Shown here: positions 1 through 7,088 of the stretch, piece by piece
How the letters are laid out: each line of letters starts with the position of its first letter
Position numbering within the stretch: position 1 is the first letter of the stretch
Assembly (NCBI GenBank): GCA_900317685.1
Contig: ONHQ01000024.1
Span: forward strand, 1 to 46,730
Source: an uncultured Prevotella sp.
GTDB taxonomy: Bacteria; Bacteroidota; Bacteroidia; Bacteroidales; Bacteroidaceae
DNA length: 46,730 nt
Reading direction: 5' to 3'
Made by a program: the position numbers and the translations under genes
Notes under the pieces: model-generated
Seen by the model: only the letters and a program-made list of their open reading frames with translations
Databases searched by the model: none
Told to the model about the DNA's origin: nothing

Positions 1-186
1 ATACAAGTCATGTCAAGCGTTTCTAAGCCTAGAGTCAGACACAATCGTCACAAGCAAGGGCTAAATCTGACACTCGAAAAATTATCTGCGGATTTTAGGT
101 TCAACTTGAAGAACAACGTGCCCGTGGCTGAGGACTATCTCGCCGACGTAGAGCAATACGAGAAAGACGTGCTCAGCAAGCGCTGA
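1..186 (+). CDS. rhaA: L-rhamnose isomerase, C-terminal fragment (5' end missing)
   Basis: The frame is open from base 1 and stops at 184-186. The last 24 codons (from about 112) read NNVPVAEDYLADVEQYEKDV followed by LSKR, which lines up with the C-terminus I recall for E. coli RhaA ([20 protein letters not shown] then LSRR). RhaA converts L-rhamnose to L-rhamnulose in the cytoplasm, and the rhaT and rhaD genes that follow fit this. The residues coded before about base 106 do not show the expected PWQAVWEMYC-like stretch and are rich in basic residues (KPRVRHNRHKQG). That part is therefore probably not rhaA but foreign sequence joined at about base 100-106. The call for the tail is firm; the origin of the first 100 bases is unresolved. 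Confidence 0.7.
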   Translation: MQVMSSVSKPRVRHNRHKQGLNLTLEKLSADFRFNLKNNVPVAEDYLADVEQYEKDVLSKR

Positions 187-210
187 CACCTGTCTGTTTA
201 TTAGCTGACA

Positions 211-225
211 CCTTATTATATATAG
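211..225 (+). repeat. 15-mer CCTTATTATATATAG, copy 1
   Basis: Exact copies also lie at 19528-19542 and 34730-34744, and a one-unit-shorter form at 14928-14941. This copy is 62 bases before the rhaT start. All four copies are intergenic and on the plus strand. Confidence 0.7.
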
Positions 226-286
226 GGACTAAACAATAAGCGACAGTAGGGTGGGGGGACTGTCCTCTACCCACTGTCTTCCGACT

Positions 287-1321
287 ATGGAGATATTAAT
301 AGGTTTATTGATTATTGCTGCCGGTGCTTTCTGCCAGTCAAGTTGCTACGTGCCCATCAACAAAGTCAAGGATTGGAGTTGGGAGAGCTACTGGCTTGTG
401 CAGGGCGTCTTTGCCTGGCTGCTTCTACCGCTGTTGGGCGCTGAGCTGGCCGTGCCGGCTGGTCATGGTCTCATAGAGCTGTTGGCCGGTGCCAACCGTT
501 TCCATGTGGCCATGACAGTGTTCTTCGGTGTGCTGTGGGGCGTGGGCGGACTTACCTTCGGCCTGTCCATGCGCTACCTCGGCGTAGCCCTCGGACAGTC
601 TATCGCCTTGGGCACCTGTGCCGGACTGGGAACCATCATGGGACCAGTGCTCATCAACGCGTTCTTCCCCGAAGAGCACGCCCTCAGCCAGCTGACCGCC
701 TCTGTGCTCATTGGTGTCGCTGTCACCCTTCTCGGCATTGCCATCATCGGATGGGCCGGAAAGCGCAAGACGGCCACACTCTCGGAAGAAGAAAAGCGCA
801 AAGCCGTCAAGGACTTCAACTTCCCGAAGGGCATCACCATCGCACTGCTCGCCGGTTTCATGAGCGGTTGTTTCAACGTAGGACTGGAGTTCGGCAAGGA
901 CATCAACTTCGGTGAACTGACGCCGGCCATGTACCGCACGCTGCCCGCCACACTGCTTGTCACACTTGGTGGCTTTGTTACCAATGCCGTCTACTGTCTG
1001 TGGCAGAACCAGCACAACCATACGTGGGGTGACTACCGCAAAGGCCATGTATGGATCAACAACCTGTTCTTTTGCCTCCTCGCCGGTGCATTGTGGTACA
1101 GCCAGTTCTTCGGACTCTCTTTGGGCAAGGGCTTCCTCACTTCCTCACCCGTACTCACCACGCTCTCGTTCTGTATCCTCATGGCACTGAACGTGGTCTT
1201 CAGCAATGTGTGGGGCATCATCCTTAAGGAATGGAAAGGCTGCGACCGCACCACGATAGCCATCCTCGTCACGGGTATCGTCGTGCTGCTCATCTCTTGT
1301 TTCCTTCCGCAAATCATTTGA
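287..1321 (+). CDS. rhaT: L-rhamnose/H+ symporter RhaT
   Basis: A 344-residue integral membrane protein that imports L-rhamnose by proton symport. It starts MEILIGLLIIAAGAFCQSSC and continues with YVPINKVKDWSWESYW, characteristic of bacterial RhaT. About ten hydrophobic segments follow, ending in a hydrophobic segment LVTGIVVLLISCFLPQII. A GTG start at 251 would add 12 residues with no family match, so ATG 287 is chosen. It lies 100 bases after the rhaA stop and 20 bases before rhaD in the same direction, so the three genes are most likely co-transcribed. The motif CCTTATTATATATAG at 211-225 lies just upstream. Function follows from the family and the operon context. Confidence 0.9.
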   Translation: MEILIGLLIIAAGAFCQSSCYVPINKVKDWSWESYWLVQGVFAWLLLPLLGAELAVPAGHGLIELLAGANRFHVAMTVFFGVLWGVGGLTFGLSMRYLGVALGQSIALGTCAGLGTIMGPVLINAFFPEEHALSQLTASVLIGVAVTLLGIAIIGWAGKRKTATLSEEEKRKAVKDFNFPKGITIALLAGFMSGCFNVGLEFGKDINFGELTPAMYRTLPATLLVTLGGFVTNAVYCLWQNQHNHTWGDYRKGHVWINNLFFCLLAGALWYSQFFGLSLGKGFLTSSPVLTTLSFCILMALNVVFSNVWGIILKEWKGCDRTTIAILVTGIVVLLISCFLPQII

Positions 1322-1341
1322 ATCAAATCATTCTATCACTT

Positions 1342-2151
1342 ATGAAGAGTATATTGGAAAACCGACCTGCCTTGAAAGAGGAGGTCGAGAAGATTGCCGA
1401 AGTAGCCGGATACCTGTGGACAAACGGGTGGGCCGAGCGCAACGGCGGTAACATCACGGTGAACATCACAGATCTCGTTGACGACGACATACGCCAGATG
1501 CCTGCCATTACCGAGCCGATTGCCATCGGTGAGAAACTGCCACATCTGCGCGGCACCTATTTCTTCTGCAAGGGCACCGGCAAGCGTATGCGCGACCTGG
1601 CGCGCCATCCGATGGACAACGGTAGCATCATCCGCATCCTCGATGACTGCGAGCACTACGAGATCATCGCCGACAACCCTGTCATGCCCACCAGCGAGTT
1701 GCCCTCACACCTCCTCGTTCACGACAAACAGGTGGAGACGGGCAGTGGCTACAAGGCTACGCTGCACACTCACCCGATAGAGCTGGTGGCCATGAGCCAT
1801 CACCGCCCGTTCTTGGAGAAGGATGTGCTCACCCGTCTGCTGTGGAGCATGATTCCTGAGACCAAAGCGTTCTGTCCGTTAGGACTGGGCATTGTGCCTT
1901 ACGAGCTCCCCGGCAGCGTGAAACTCGCTGAAGGCACGCTCAACGCCCTGGCCGACTACGATGTCGTGTTGTGGGAAAAGCATGGCGTCTTTGCCAAAGG
2001 TAAGAACATCATGGACGCCTTTGACCAAGTCGACGTGCTGTCGAAGAGCGCAAAGATCTACATCGACTGCCGTGCCATGGGCTTTGAGCCTGAAGGCATG
2101 AGCGATGAGCAGATGAAGGAGATGACCCAAGCCTTCCATCTGCCTAAATAA
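1342..2151 (+). CDS. rhaD: rhamnulose-1-phosphate aldolase RhaD
   Basis: A 269-residue class II, zinc-dependent aldolase that splits L-rhamnulose 1-phosphate into dihydroxyacetone phosphate and L-lactaldehyde. The zinc ligands are visible as LHTHPIEL (two His) and WEKHGVFAKGK (third His), and the acidic catalytic residue as PTSELPSHL. The length fits the family (about 274). ATG 1342 begins MKSILENRPALKEEVEKIAE; the open frame upstream overlaps rhaT and is not coding. In Bacteroides rhamnose operons a lactaldehyde reductase and an AraC-type activator usually follow; neither is present here, and the accessory island begins instead. Confidence 0.93.
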   Translation: MKSILENRPALKEEVEKIAEVAGYLWTNGWAERNGGNITVNITDLVDDDIRQMPAITEPIAIGEKLPHLRGTYFFCKGTGKRMRDLARHPMDNGSIIRILDDCEHYEIIADNPVMPTSELPSHLLVHDKQVETGSGYKATLHTHPIELVAMSHHRPFLEKDVLTRLLWSMIPETKAFCPLGLGIVPYELPGSVKLAEGTLNALADYDVVLWEKHGVFAKGKNIMDAFDQVDVLSKSAKIYIDCRAMGFEPEGMSDEQMKEMTQAFHLPK

Positions 2152-2201
2152 GGCTGCCCTTCTCATCTGAAATAAAAGTATTTATATTCACAAGGGCATT
2201 G

Positions 2202-2231
2202 GTCCCAAACAGTGCACGCTCTGTTTGGGAC
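2202..2231 (+). terminator. hairpin downstream of rhaD
   Basis: A perfect 11-bp stem: GTCCCAAACAG at 2202-2212 and its complement at 2221-2231, with an 8-base loop. It lies 50 bases after the rhaD stop. No strong T tract follows, so it may be an mRNA-stabilising hairpin or the first of two tandem terminators. Confidence 0.55.
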
Positions 2232-2247
2232 TGCAAGCCTTTATATC

Positions 2248-2285
2248 CAACGACCCTTTTGTCTTCATAGGCAAAAGGGTCGTTG
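2248..2285 (+). terminator. probable terminator of the rhamnose operon
   Basis: A perfect 13-bp stem: CAACGACCCTTTT (2248-2260) pairs with AAAAGGGTCGTTG (2273-2285) around a 12-base loop, followed by a T-rich stretch. The stem ends in A/T runs on both sides, so it could stop transcription from either direction. It marks the boundary between the rha genes and the AT-rich island. Confidence 0.7.
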
Positions 2286-2435
2286 ATTTCAATTTTGTGT
2301 TTCTCTCTGGTTCACTTGGCTGTTAGATTATTGTTTCCAAGGGCTATACAATTCTATGAGTCATAATAATTTTTAGGCTTCTGTATTGCCTTACATTTGT
2401 AGAGATCTTCATTTGTTAAATTATGTATAGTGCAA

Positions 2436-2464
2436 TTTGTTTTCACTAAAACATATTATTTTTG
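2436..2464 (+). promoter_or_regulatory. Bacteroidetes-type promoter before the frameshifted peptide gene
   Basis: TTTG at 2436-2439 and TATTTTTG at 2457-2464 resemble the -33 and -7 elements of the Bacteroidetes primary sigma factor. The spacer is 17 bases, shorter than the 20 seen at the better promoters in this window. The rest of 2286-2532 is AT-rich non-coding sequence in which I see no gene. Confidence 0.45.
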
Positions 2465-2532
2465 CAGTAGAAAATGAGGACTATGTTTTTCCTCTTTCTA
2501 ATTGCATGTAAACTAATTAAAAGAATTCAAGC

Positions 2533-2710
2533 ATGGAAGAACAAGAAAATGGACATCTCTTGCTTGTTTCACTTTCAACAAAAGCGTCACAAATGATTGA
2601 TGGAGGGATATTACAAGAAAGCTTACAATATGGGGCATAAATTGGGACAGAAGTTTAGAACTATCGTTGACGACATTCGCCTTGCAACCGGCATCTACAA
2701 GATACTGTAA
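2533..2710 (+). pseudogene. double-glycine leader peptide (bacteriocin-like), frameshifted
   Basis: The reading frame from ATG 2533 gives a leader ending VSLSTKASQMIDGG and then stops early at 2640 after 35 residues. One extra base in the G run at 2605-2607 separates this frame from a second one. Removing a single G joins the leader to YYKKAYNMGHKLGQKFRTIV, then DDIRLATGIYKIL and a stop at 2708-2710. That would be a 58-residue precursor with a basic, helix-prone 33-residue body directly behind GG, the form of a C39-exporter substrate. A CPBP-family gene starts 18 bases later, the same peptide-then-CPBP order as at 4523-3594 and 12488-13954. It is either a decayed bacteriocin gene, a sequencing error, or less likely a slippage-dependent gene. 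Confidence 0.6.
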
Positions 2711-2728
2711 AACTTACAAAAATAAAGA

Positions 2729-3493
2729 ATGGATACATACAGTACTGTAAAGGCAATGATCTTCTCTGACGGCAAAAGCCTTCAGAAGAAGACCATTGCT
2801 ATAAGGGGCATAGTGTTCTATGTAAAATACTTTGCCATCACTTATCCTATCCTCGCCACATTGGCCATTTTGGCTCATCTATTGAAATGGGACATCAGCG
2901 ACCATATCGTCAATGGCGTATTCCGTGAGGCAATCATGGGACATCCCATGAATGCCATCCTTGTCATCGCCTTGTTTGCGCCTCTGTTAGAGGAGATCGT
3001 CTTTCGTTTGTGGCTGTCCTTCTCCAAGAAAGACATTGCTATCAGTTCGTTTTGTCTGTGTTACCTTGTGCTGACCTTCTTCCAAGGAACGCTCGTCTAT
3101 CCAAAGTTGATAACGTATGGCTTGCATGGTTTTACCGATTCCGCGTTCATGACGGCTATTGGCTCCAAGATTTTATGGTCACTTTTGGCAAGCGGGCTGA
3201 CAGTTGCTATCTTTACGAAGTTGCAGTCTCGCATTACTCCCAAGGTCAAAGACGTAGCGGCAGCGGTCTCTGTGCTTCTCTTTATGCTCCTGCATGTCAC
3301 CAACTATGATCTTTCCTTGCCACTCTTGCCTCTTGCCGTCATCATGTGCACCCCTCAACTTCTGTTAGGCATCACCGCCACCTATTTCAGACGACGCCTT
3401 GGCTTCTTTTATGGCTACCTGCTCCACATCCTCGTTAACTTTATCTCTGTAACCGGTTACCTATTGAATGGGCAAAACGTTTTAGGGAGCTGA
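2729..3493 (+). CDS. CPBP-family membrane protein, probable bacteriocin immunity protein
   Basis: A 254-residue protein with about seven hydrophobic segments and the three motifs of the CPBP (CAAX protease and bacteriocin-processing, formerly Abi) family: EEIVFR near residue 88, a motif-2 segment LFMLLHV near residue 187, and HILVN near residue 232. These residues form the predicted intramembrane metal site. In lactic acid bacteria, CPBP members next to double-glycine bacteriocin genes give self-immunity; that role is inferred here from position, 18 bases behind the frameshifted peptide gene. It converges on another CPBP gene at 3594-4289. Which peptide it protects against is unknown. Confidence 0.75.
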   Translation: MDTYSTVKAMIFSDGKSLQKKTIAIRGIVFYVKYFAITYPILATLAILAHLLKWDISDHIVNGVFREAIMGHPMNAILVIALFAPLLEEIVFRLWLSFSKKDIAISSFCLCYLVLTFFQGTLVYPKLITYGLHGFTDSAFMTAIGSKILWSLLASGLTVAIFTKLQSRITPKVKDVAAAVSVLLFMLLHVTNYDLSLPLLPLAVIMCTPQLLLGITATYFRRRLGFFYGYLLHILVNFISVTGYLLNGQNVLGS

Positions 3494-3593
3494 ATAGCCT
3501 ATGTAAAGCAATACAGACTTAACTATAAAAATCAAATGCTCCCATCTAAGTGCTTCTTTACGGAGATAGTTATATTGCCCATATCCTTTCTCC

Positions 3594-4289
3594 TTAGCCT
3601 ATCAGATATGGAATAAAAGCAATCAATGAATTCATGAAATTCAAGACAAAATGCATGAGAATGCAATAACGTATATCCCTTGTTTTGAAGAACATACAAC
3701 AAGTCAGAACGCTTAGAGCAAACGTGTCCAAACATGAATAGAAGGGTATGACAGGAGTCCAATGATAGAGGTAAAACATTGTTGAGATGGTCAGAATGAT
3801 TGTGGGCTTAGAGAAAGACTTAGACTCCATGTAACAGAGTATCCATCCTCTGAAAAACATCTCCTCGACTATTGGTGACACCAAAAAAAACATGACACTT
3901 AAGCAAAGCGCATAGTTGTTCCTTATACGCGGATGAGCTCCTGGATAAGCAAAGGTATACAAGATCGCAGCCATCGCCCAAACAGCCAGTCCCAGTGCAA
4001 TGCTTATCATGGTCGGACGTAAACGTAGCTTGGGGAGATTCATAAATGCCATGCTCTGAATATTACGAAAAGCGAACACTGTCGCTAATACTGAGAGCTG
4101 ACTGACTATGAAATACAGCAGCGTCTCTTTTTCATTATAGAAGTGACCAAACAGAGTATAGATAACGTGTACGATTACCAACGTCGCCAATGCAGGCAAT
4201 GCCAAGAAGAGCACTGCCGTCAACCAATTGATTGCCTTCTTCATATCATCCTGACTGTCATGAAATAGATTCAATACCCTCTCCTCCAT
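3594..4289 (-). CDS. CPBP-family membrane protein, probable immunity protein
   Basis: A 231-residue multi-spanning membrane protein read leftwards. The CPBP motifs are visible as SPIVEEMFFRGW (EExxxR), FYLYHW and HFVLNFMNS (HxxxN), so the predicted metal-binding residues are intact. It starts 21 bases after the stop of the GG-leader peptide gene at 4311-4523 on the same strand, so the two are very probably one transcript forming a peptide/immunity pair. MEERVLN at 4289 is taken as the start; an internal MKKAINWL is possible. Immunity is inferred from family and context; CPBP proteins can also be prenyl-protein-type proteases or act in peptide maturation. Confidence 0.75.
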   Translation of the reverse strand: MEERVLNLFHDSQDDMKKAINWLTAVLFLALPALATLVIVHVIYTLFGHFYNEKETLLYFIVSQLSVLATVFAFRNIQSMAFMNLPKLRLRPTMISIALGLAVWAMAAILYTFAYPGAHPRIRNNYALCLSVMFFLVSPIVEEMFFRGWILCYMESKSFSKPTIILTISTMFYLYHWTPVIPFYSCLDTFALSVLTCCMFFKTRDIRYCILMHFVLNFMNSLIAFIPYLIG

Positions 4290-4310
4290 TTTGGAGGGGA
4301 CTATTAGTTA

Positions 4311-4523
4311 TCAAAAAACCAAAAAATTGTAATACCAATCATTTAGAACTAAGCCTATTGTCGCATCTGGCCCTAAGTCTCTATATACTTCTCCTACATT
4401 GTTTTCAAAGTTCTTATTGCTTCCAACAATTACTATCTCAGGGAGAGTATAGCCTCCTTCTGTGCGTTTCATCTCATTGCAAGACATTTCCGCAATGTAC
4501 TTCTTACTTGTTTCTTTCATCAT
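4311..4523 (-). CDS. double-glycine leader peptide, candidate bacteriocin or signal
   Basis: A 70-residue precursor. The leader reads MMKETSKKYIAEMSCNEMKR then TEGG, matching the hydrophobic/Glu spacing of double-glycine leaders (here MSCNEM before GG). The released body would be 46 residues starting YTLPEIVIVGSNKNF and ending NDWYYNFLVF. It is acidic and lacks cysteine, unlike the Gly/Ala-rich peptides at 12488-12848. It is the first gene of a leftward transcript ahead of a CPBP gene and diverges from the regulator gene at 4835. I recognise no named family; toxin or pheromone are both possible. Confidence 0.65.
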   Translation of the reverse strand: MMKETSKKYIAEMSCNEMKRTEGGYTLPEIVIVGSNKNFENNVGEVYRDLGPDATIGLVLNDWYYNFLVF

Positions 4524-4584
4524 TATAAAAGTTATAATATTAATAAATACATGTATGTGGTTTTTCCCCTTATATATGCACTTG

Positions 4585-4592
4585 CAAAGTTA
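4585..4592 (-). promoter_or_regulatory. -7 element for the leftward GG-peptide/CPBP transcript
   Basis: On the minus strand the sequence reads TAACTTTG, an exact TAnnTTTG match, about 60 bases before the peptide start at 4523. No clear TTTG lies at the expected -33 distance, which suggests activator-dependent transcription. The rest of the 4524-4834 divergent region is non-coding and holds this promoter and the one at 4806. Confidence 0.55.
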
Positions 4593-4805
4593 CAGCGAAA
4601 GAATGCAATATTAGTGCACTCTCCATTATTTTTTATTTATAAGCTATTTCTGTGTACTCCTCAAGGCAGAGCCTTTTTCGTACGCTCTGTAACTCTGTGT
4701 AAGCAACAATCGCCGAACTCGCTGAACAGATGCAGATGCGCGCAATCTCCTTTTCTGCCTGTCATTTATAGCCCGCTCATGTAACTTTATGTCGAATAAA
4801 AGTAG

Positions 4806-4813
4806 TAACTTTG
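4806..4813 (+). promoter_or_regulatory. -7 element for the TPR/HTH regulator
   Basis: TAACTTTG at 4806-4813 is an exact -7 match. It implies a start of transcription near 4820 and a 5' leader of only about 15 bases before ATG 4835. This also rules out the TTG at 4811 as the translation start, because that codon lies inside the promoter element. Confidence 0.6.
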
Positions 4814-4834
4814 CACCGAAATGCAAGTTACGCA

Positions 4835-6418
4835 ATGAGAAAGATATTCGACCTTATTCTTGTTTTACTAATAGCTATAAACCTTGTTGGCTGCAATGAC
4901 AAACAAGGCCGATATATCTCTACCATTATACCATTGGCAGAGAAAAAGCCGGACAGTGCACTCGCCTTGCTCAAAAAGGTAGACCAAACTAAGCTTTCAG
5001 AGAAAGCTGTTGCGTTATATTCCATAGCTTATACCATGGCGCAAGACAAGTCCGGAATAGACGTAGACAACGACTCACTGCTCCGCAACGCGTATAATTG
5101 GTACAATGGCAAGCCTGCTGATAGTCTTTATGCTAAGTGCGAGTATTACATGGGAAAATATTATGCCTTGAACGACAGCAGTGAAAAGGCGCTTCGTTGC
5201 TTTTCCAATTCTGTCAAAGCTGCAAAACGACAAAATGATTACTATACACAAAGTCTGGCGTTAGTTCAATCATCGGTTATTGTTAGGGAATATGATCCTG
5301 ATCTTGCTATAAAGTTTTCCAATGAGGCTGTTGGGCTATATAATAAGGTGAAGAATGCCCCAAGCAACAACAAAGCCTATGCTTTGTTGAATTTAGCCGA
5401 GTGCTATTCCTTTAAAGAGGGTGGAATTAAACAAAGCTTCGTTATCGCTAAGCAAGCCGTAAAACAGGCAATTGCACAGAAGGATACACTGGCATTGAGT
5501 GACTCCTACCAAGATCTGTCGGCATTTTGGAGTTTTTTAGACAATAAGGATTCTGTTTTGTACACTTCAAAACTGTCGTTTATGTACAAGCGAAAGCACG
5601 ATACGTCATCGATCTTGTCGCTGGCATGGGCGTATTGTGATGTTGATTCTTTACAAGCGTCTGAAAGACTGATAAAATCGATTTCCAGACGAGAGTATCT
5701 TCAATATGGAAGTTCTATATATTCTTTGCTTTACGCACTGGCCTTGAAGAGAAATAATTTACGAGAGGCAAATGGATATAAAGACTCTCTTGTGTCAGCT
5801 CTTGAGACCACGAATTCTGTGAATGCGAAAGCAAAAGACGCGTATTATAATAAGGTGATAAGAAAAGAGCGACAACGGGCAAGGGAACAAAATGAAAGCC
5901 AATTCAAGACATGGGTCATTATTAGCATCATTATCGTCTCTCTAACTATTATCGCATTCATATTGTATTTTTCAAGATATAGAAGAGTACAGATGCAGAG
6001 ACTTAATGAAGAGCAACAAGAGCGCAAGCGCTTGATAATAGAGCATCAAAGTACCCAAATTTCCACGATGCGTCATTTTCTTATGCGTAAGATTAGCATA
6101 TTACGCAAGTTGGAATCGTTGAAATCTGGCAAGGTCAAGCAGGTTTTGCTGTCTGATTTTGATTGGGAAGAGCTTGAAGTCTTTCTGAATAGTTCTGACA
6201 ACGAGTTTGTGGAAAGATTGAAAAGAGACTACCCTGACTTGACACCGAAGGATATCAAATTTCTTATGCTTGTCAGATTGAAATTACCATATTCTGCCAT
6301 TGCTCAGATCTATAATATCGAGCCAAAATCTGTCAAGCAAAAGCTATTCCTCATTAAGGAGAAATTAGGCTTGAAAGATAGCCCCACGTCTGCAAAAAAG
6401 TTCATCGAAGATTATTAG
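4835..6418 (+). CDS. membrane-anchored TPR protein with C-terminal HTH, likely locus regulator
   Basis: A 527-residue protein. It opens with a lipoprotein-like signal (MRKIFDLILVLLIAINLVGC, lipobox LVGC), then helical repeats of TPR type (for example residues 30-340). One transmembrane segment (WVIISIIIVSLTIIAFILYF, about 358-380) and a basic, coiled-coil-like stretch follow. The C-terminal domain (DLTPKDIKFLMLVRLKLPYS onward, about 470-520) looks like a LuxR/sigma-4-type helix-turn-helix. Such proteins are common in Bacteroidetes and are thought to sense outside the cytoplasmic membrane and regulate from it. Divergence from the GG-peptide gene and position before the export operon suggest it controls this locus. 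Lipidation together with an inner-membrane helix is odd, so the signal may simply be a first membrane anchor. Confidence 0.75.
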   Translation: MRKIFDLILVLLIAINLVGCNDKQGRYISTIIPLAEKKPDSALALLKKVDQTKLSEKAVALYSIAYTMAQDKSGIDVDNDSLLRNAYNWYNGKPADSLYAKCEYYMGKYYALNDSSEKALRCFSNSVKAAKRQNDYYTQSLALVQSSVIVREYDPDLAIKFSNEAVGLYNKVKNAPSNNKAYALLNLAECYSFKEGGIKQSFVIAKQAVKQAIAQKDTLALSDSYQDLSAFWSFLDNKDSVLYTSKLSFMYKRKHDTSSILSLAWAYCDVDSLQASERLIKSISRREYLQYGSSIYSLLYALALKRNNLREANGYKDSLVSALETTNSVNAKAKDAYYNKVIRKERQRAREQNESQFKTWVIISIIIVSLTIIAFILYFSRYRRVQMQRLNEEQQERKRLIIEHQSTQISTMRHFLMRKISILRKLESLKSGKVKQVLLSDFDWEELEVFLNSSDNEFVERLKRDYPDLTPKDIKFLMLVRLKLPYSAIAQIYNIEPKSVKQKLFLIKEKLGLKDSPTSAKKFIEDY

Positions 6419-6533
6419 GATAGGCCTTCTTTTGCTTTTTTAGACCATTATTTTATAGTATAAAACTTAAAACGTATTGAAGAACAAGCGATTATGCCAA
6501 ATCTATTCGACTAGCATTTTTAGACCTGTCTCC

Positions 6534-6565
6534 TTTGTCTACTCCACTTTTTCGGTCTAACTTTG
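6534..6565 (+). promoter_or_regulatory. strong promoter of the DUF3244/export operon
   Basis: TTTG at 6534-6537, a spacer of exactly 20 bases and TAACTTTG at 6558-6565 match the Bacteroidetes consensus. The expected transcript start is about 15 bases before ATG 6587. No equally good promoter lies before the downstream export genes, so they may all be read from here. Confidence 0.7.
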
Positions 6566-6586
6566 CAGCCGTAAACCCAAAATATC

Positions 6587-6949
6587 ATGATGAAAAAGAA
6601 AATTCTTATTTTGCTTCTGCTGTTAGCATCTGGAATTTCGCCTATTATTTCAAGACCTATAATGATTAGAGCGAGATCAACTTTCCAACACAGAAGAATG
6701 CGTGTGCCATCAGCAACTCGACTGTCAGCTGACTATGAAAATGGTAAATTAACTTTAAATGTTTCTGCTTATACAGGTAACGTTCAAGTTTACGTAAGCG
6801 ATTCGCAGGGAAATGTTGTAGGATACACGATGAACTCTGTAGTTAATGGCGGTTCCGTTTATTTGGACTTAGGAACCCTTGATGAAGGCGGCTACACACT
6901 GGATGTAGTTTTGCGTAATGCAACCTATGTCGGGCAGTTTGATGCGTAG
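6587..6949 (+). CDS. DUF3244-type small secreted protein
   Basis: A 120-residue protein with a clear signal peptide (MMKKKILILLLLLASGISPI, then SRPIM) and a single beta-rich domain containing YENGKLTLNVSAYTGNVQVY and a GYTLDVVLRNATYVGQF ending. This pattern is typical of the Bacteroidetes DUF3244 family (immunoglobulin-like fold, role unknown). It would sit in the periplasm or at the surface. It is the first gene behind the strong promoter at 6534-6565 and precedes the TolC-like gene by 139 bases. Similar small secreted proteins occur next to C39-type exporters in other Bacteroidales, to my knowledge. A role in sensing or in stabilising the exporter is only a guess. Confidence 0.7.
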   Translation: MMKKKILILLLLLASGISPIISRPIMIRARSTFQHRRMRVPSATRLSADYENGKLTLNVSAYTGNVQVYVSDSQGNVVGYTMNSVVNGGSVYLDLGTLDEGGYTLDVVLRNATYVGQFDA

Positions 6950-7088
6950 AATGATTTGAATTCGGATAGTATCTCTGTATCTTTCATAATTCTTTGTACA
7001 TTATCTCTTTAGTTAGACTTGTTGTATTGACGATCCTAAATAAGGATTGTTAATGCGACAGTCTGTCTCCACTACGTAATAATTAATC

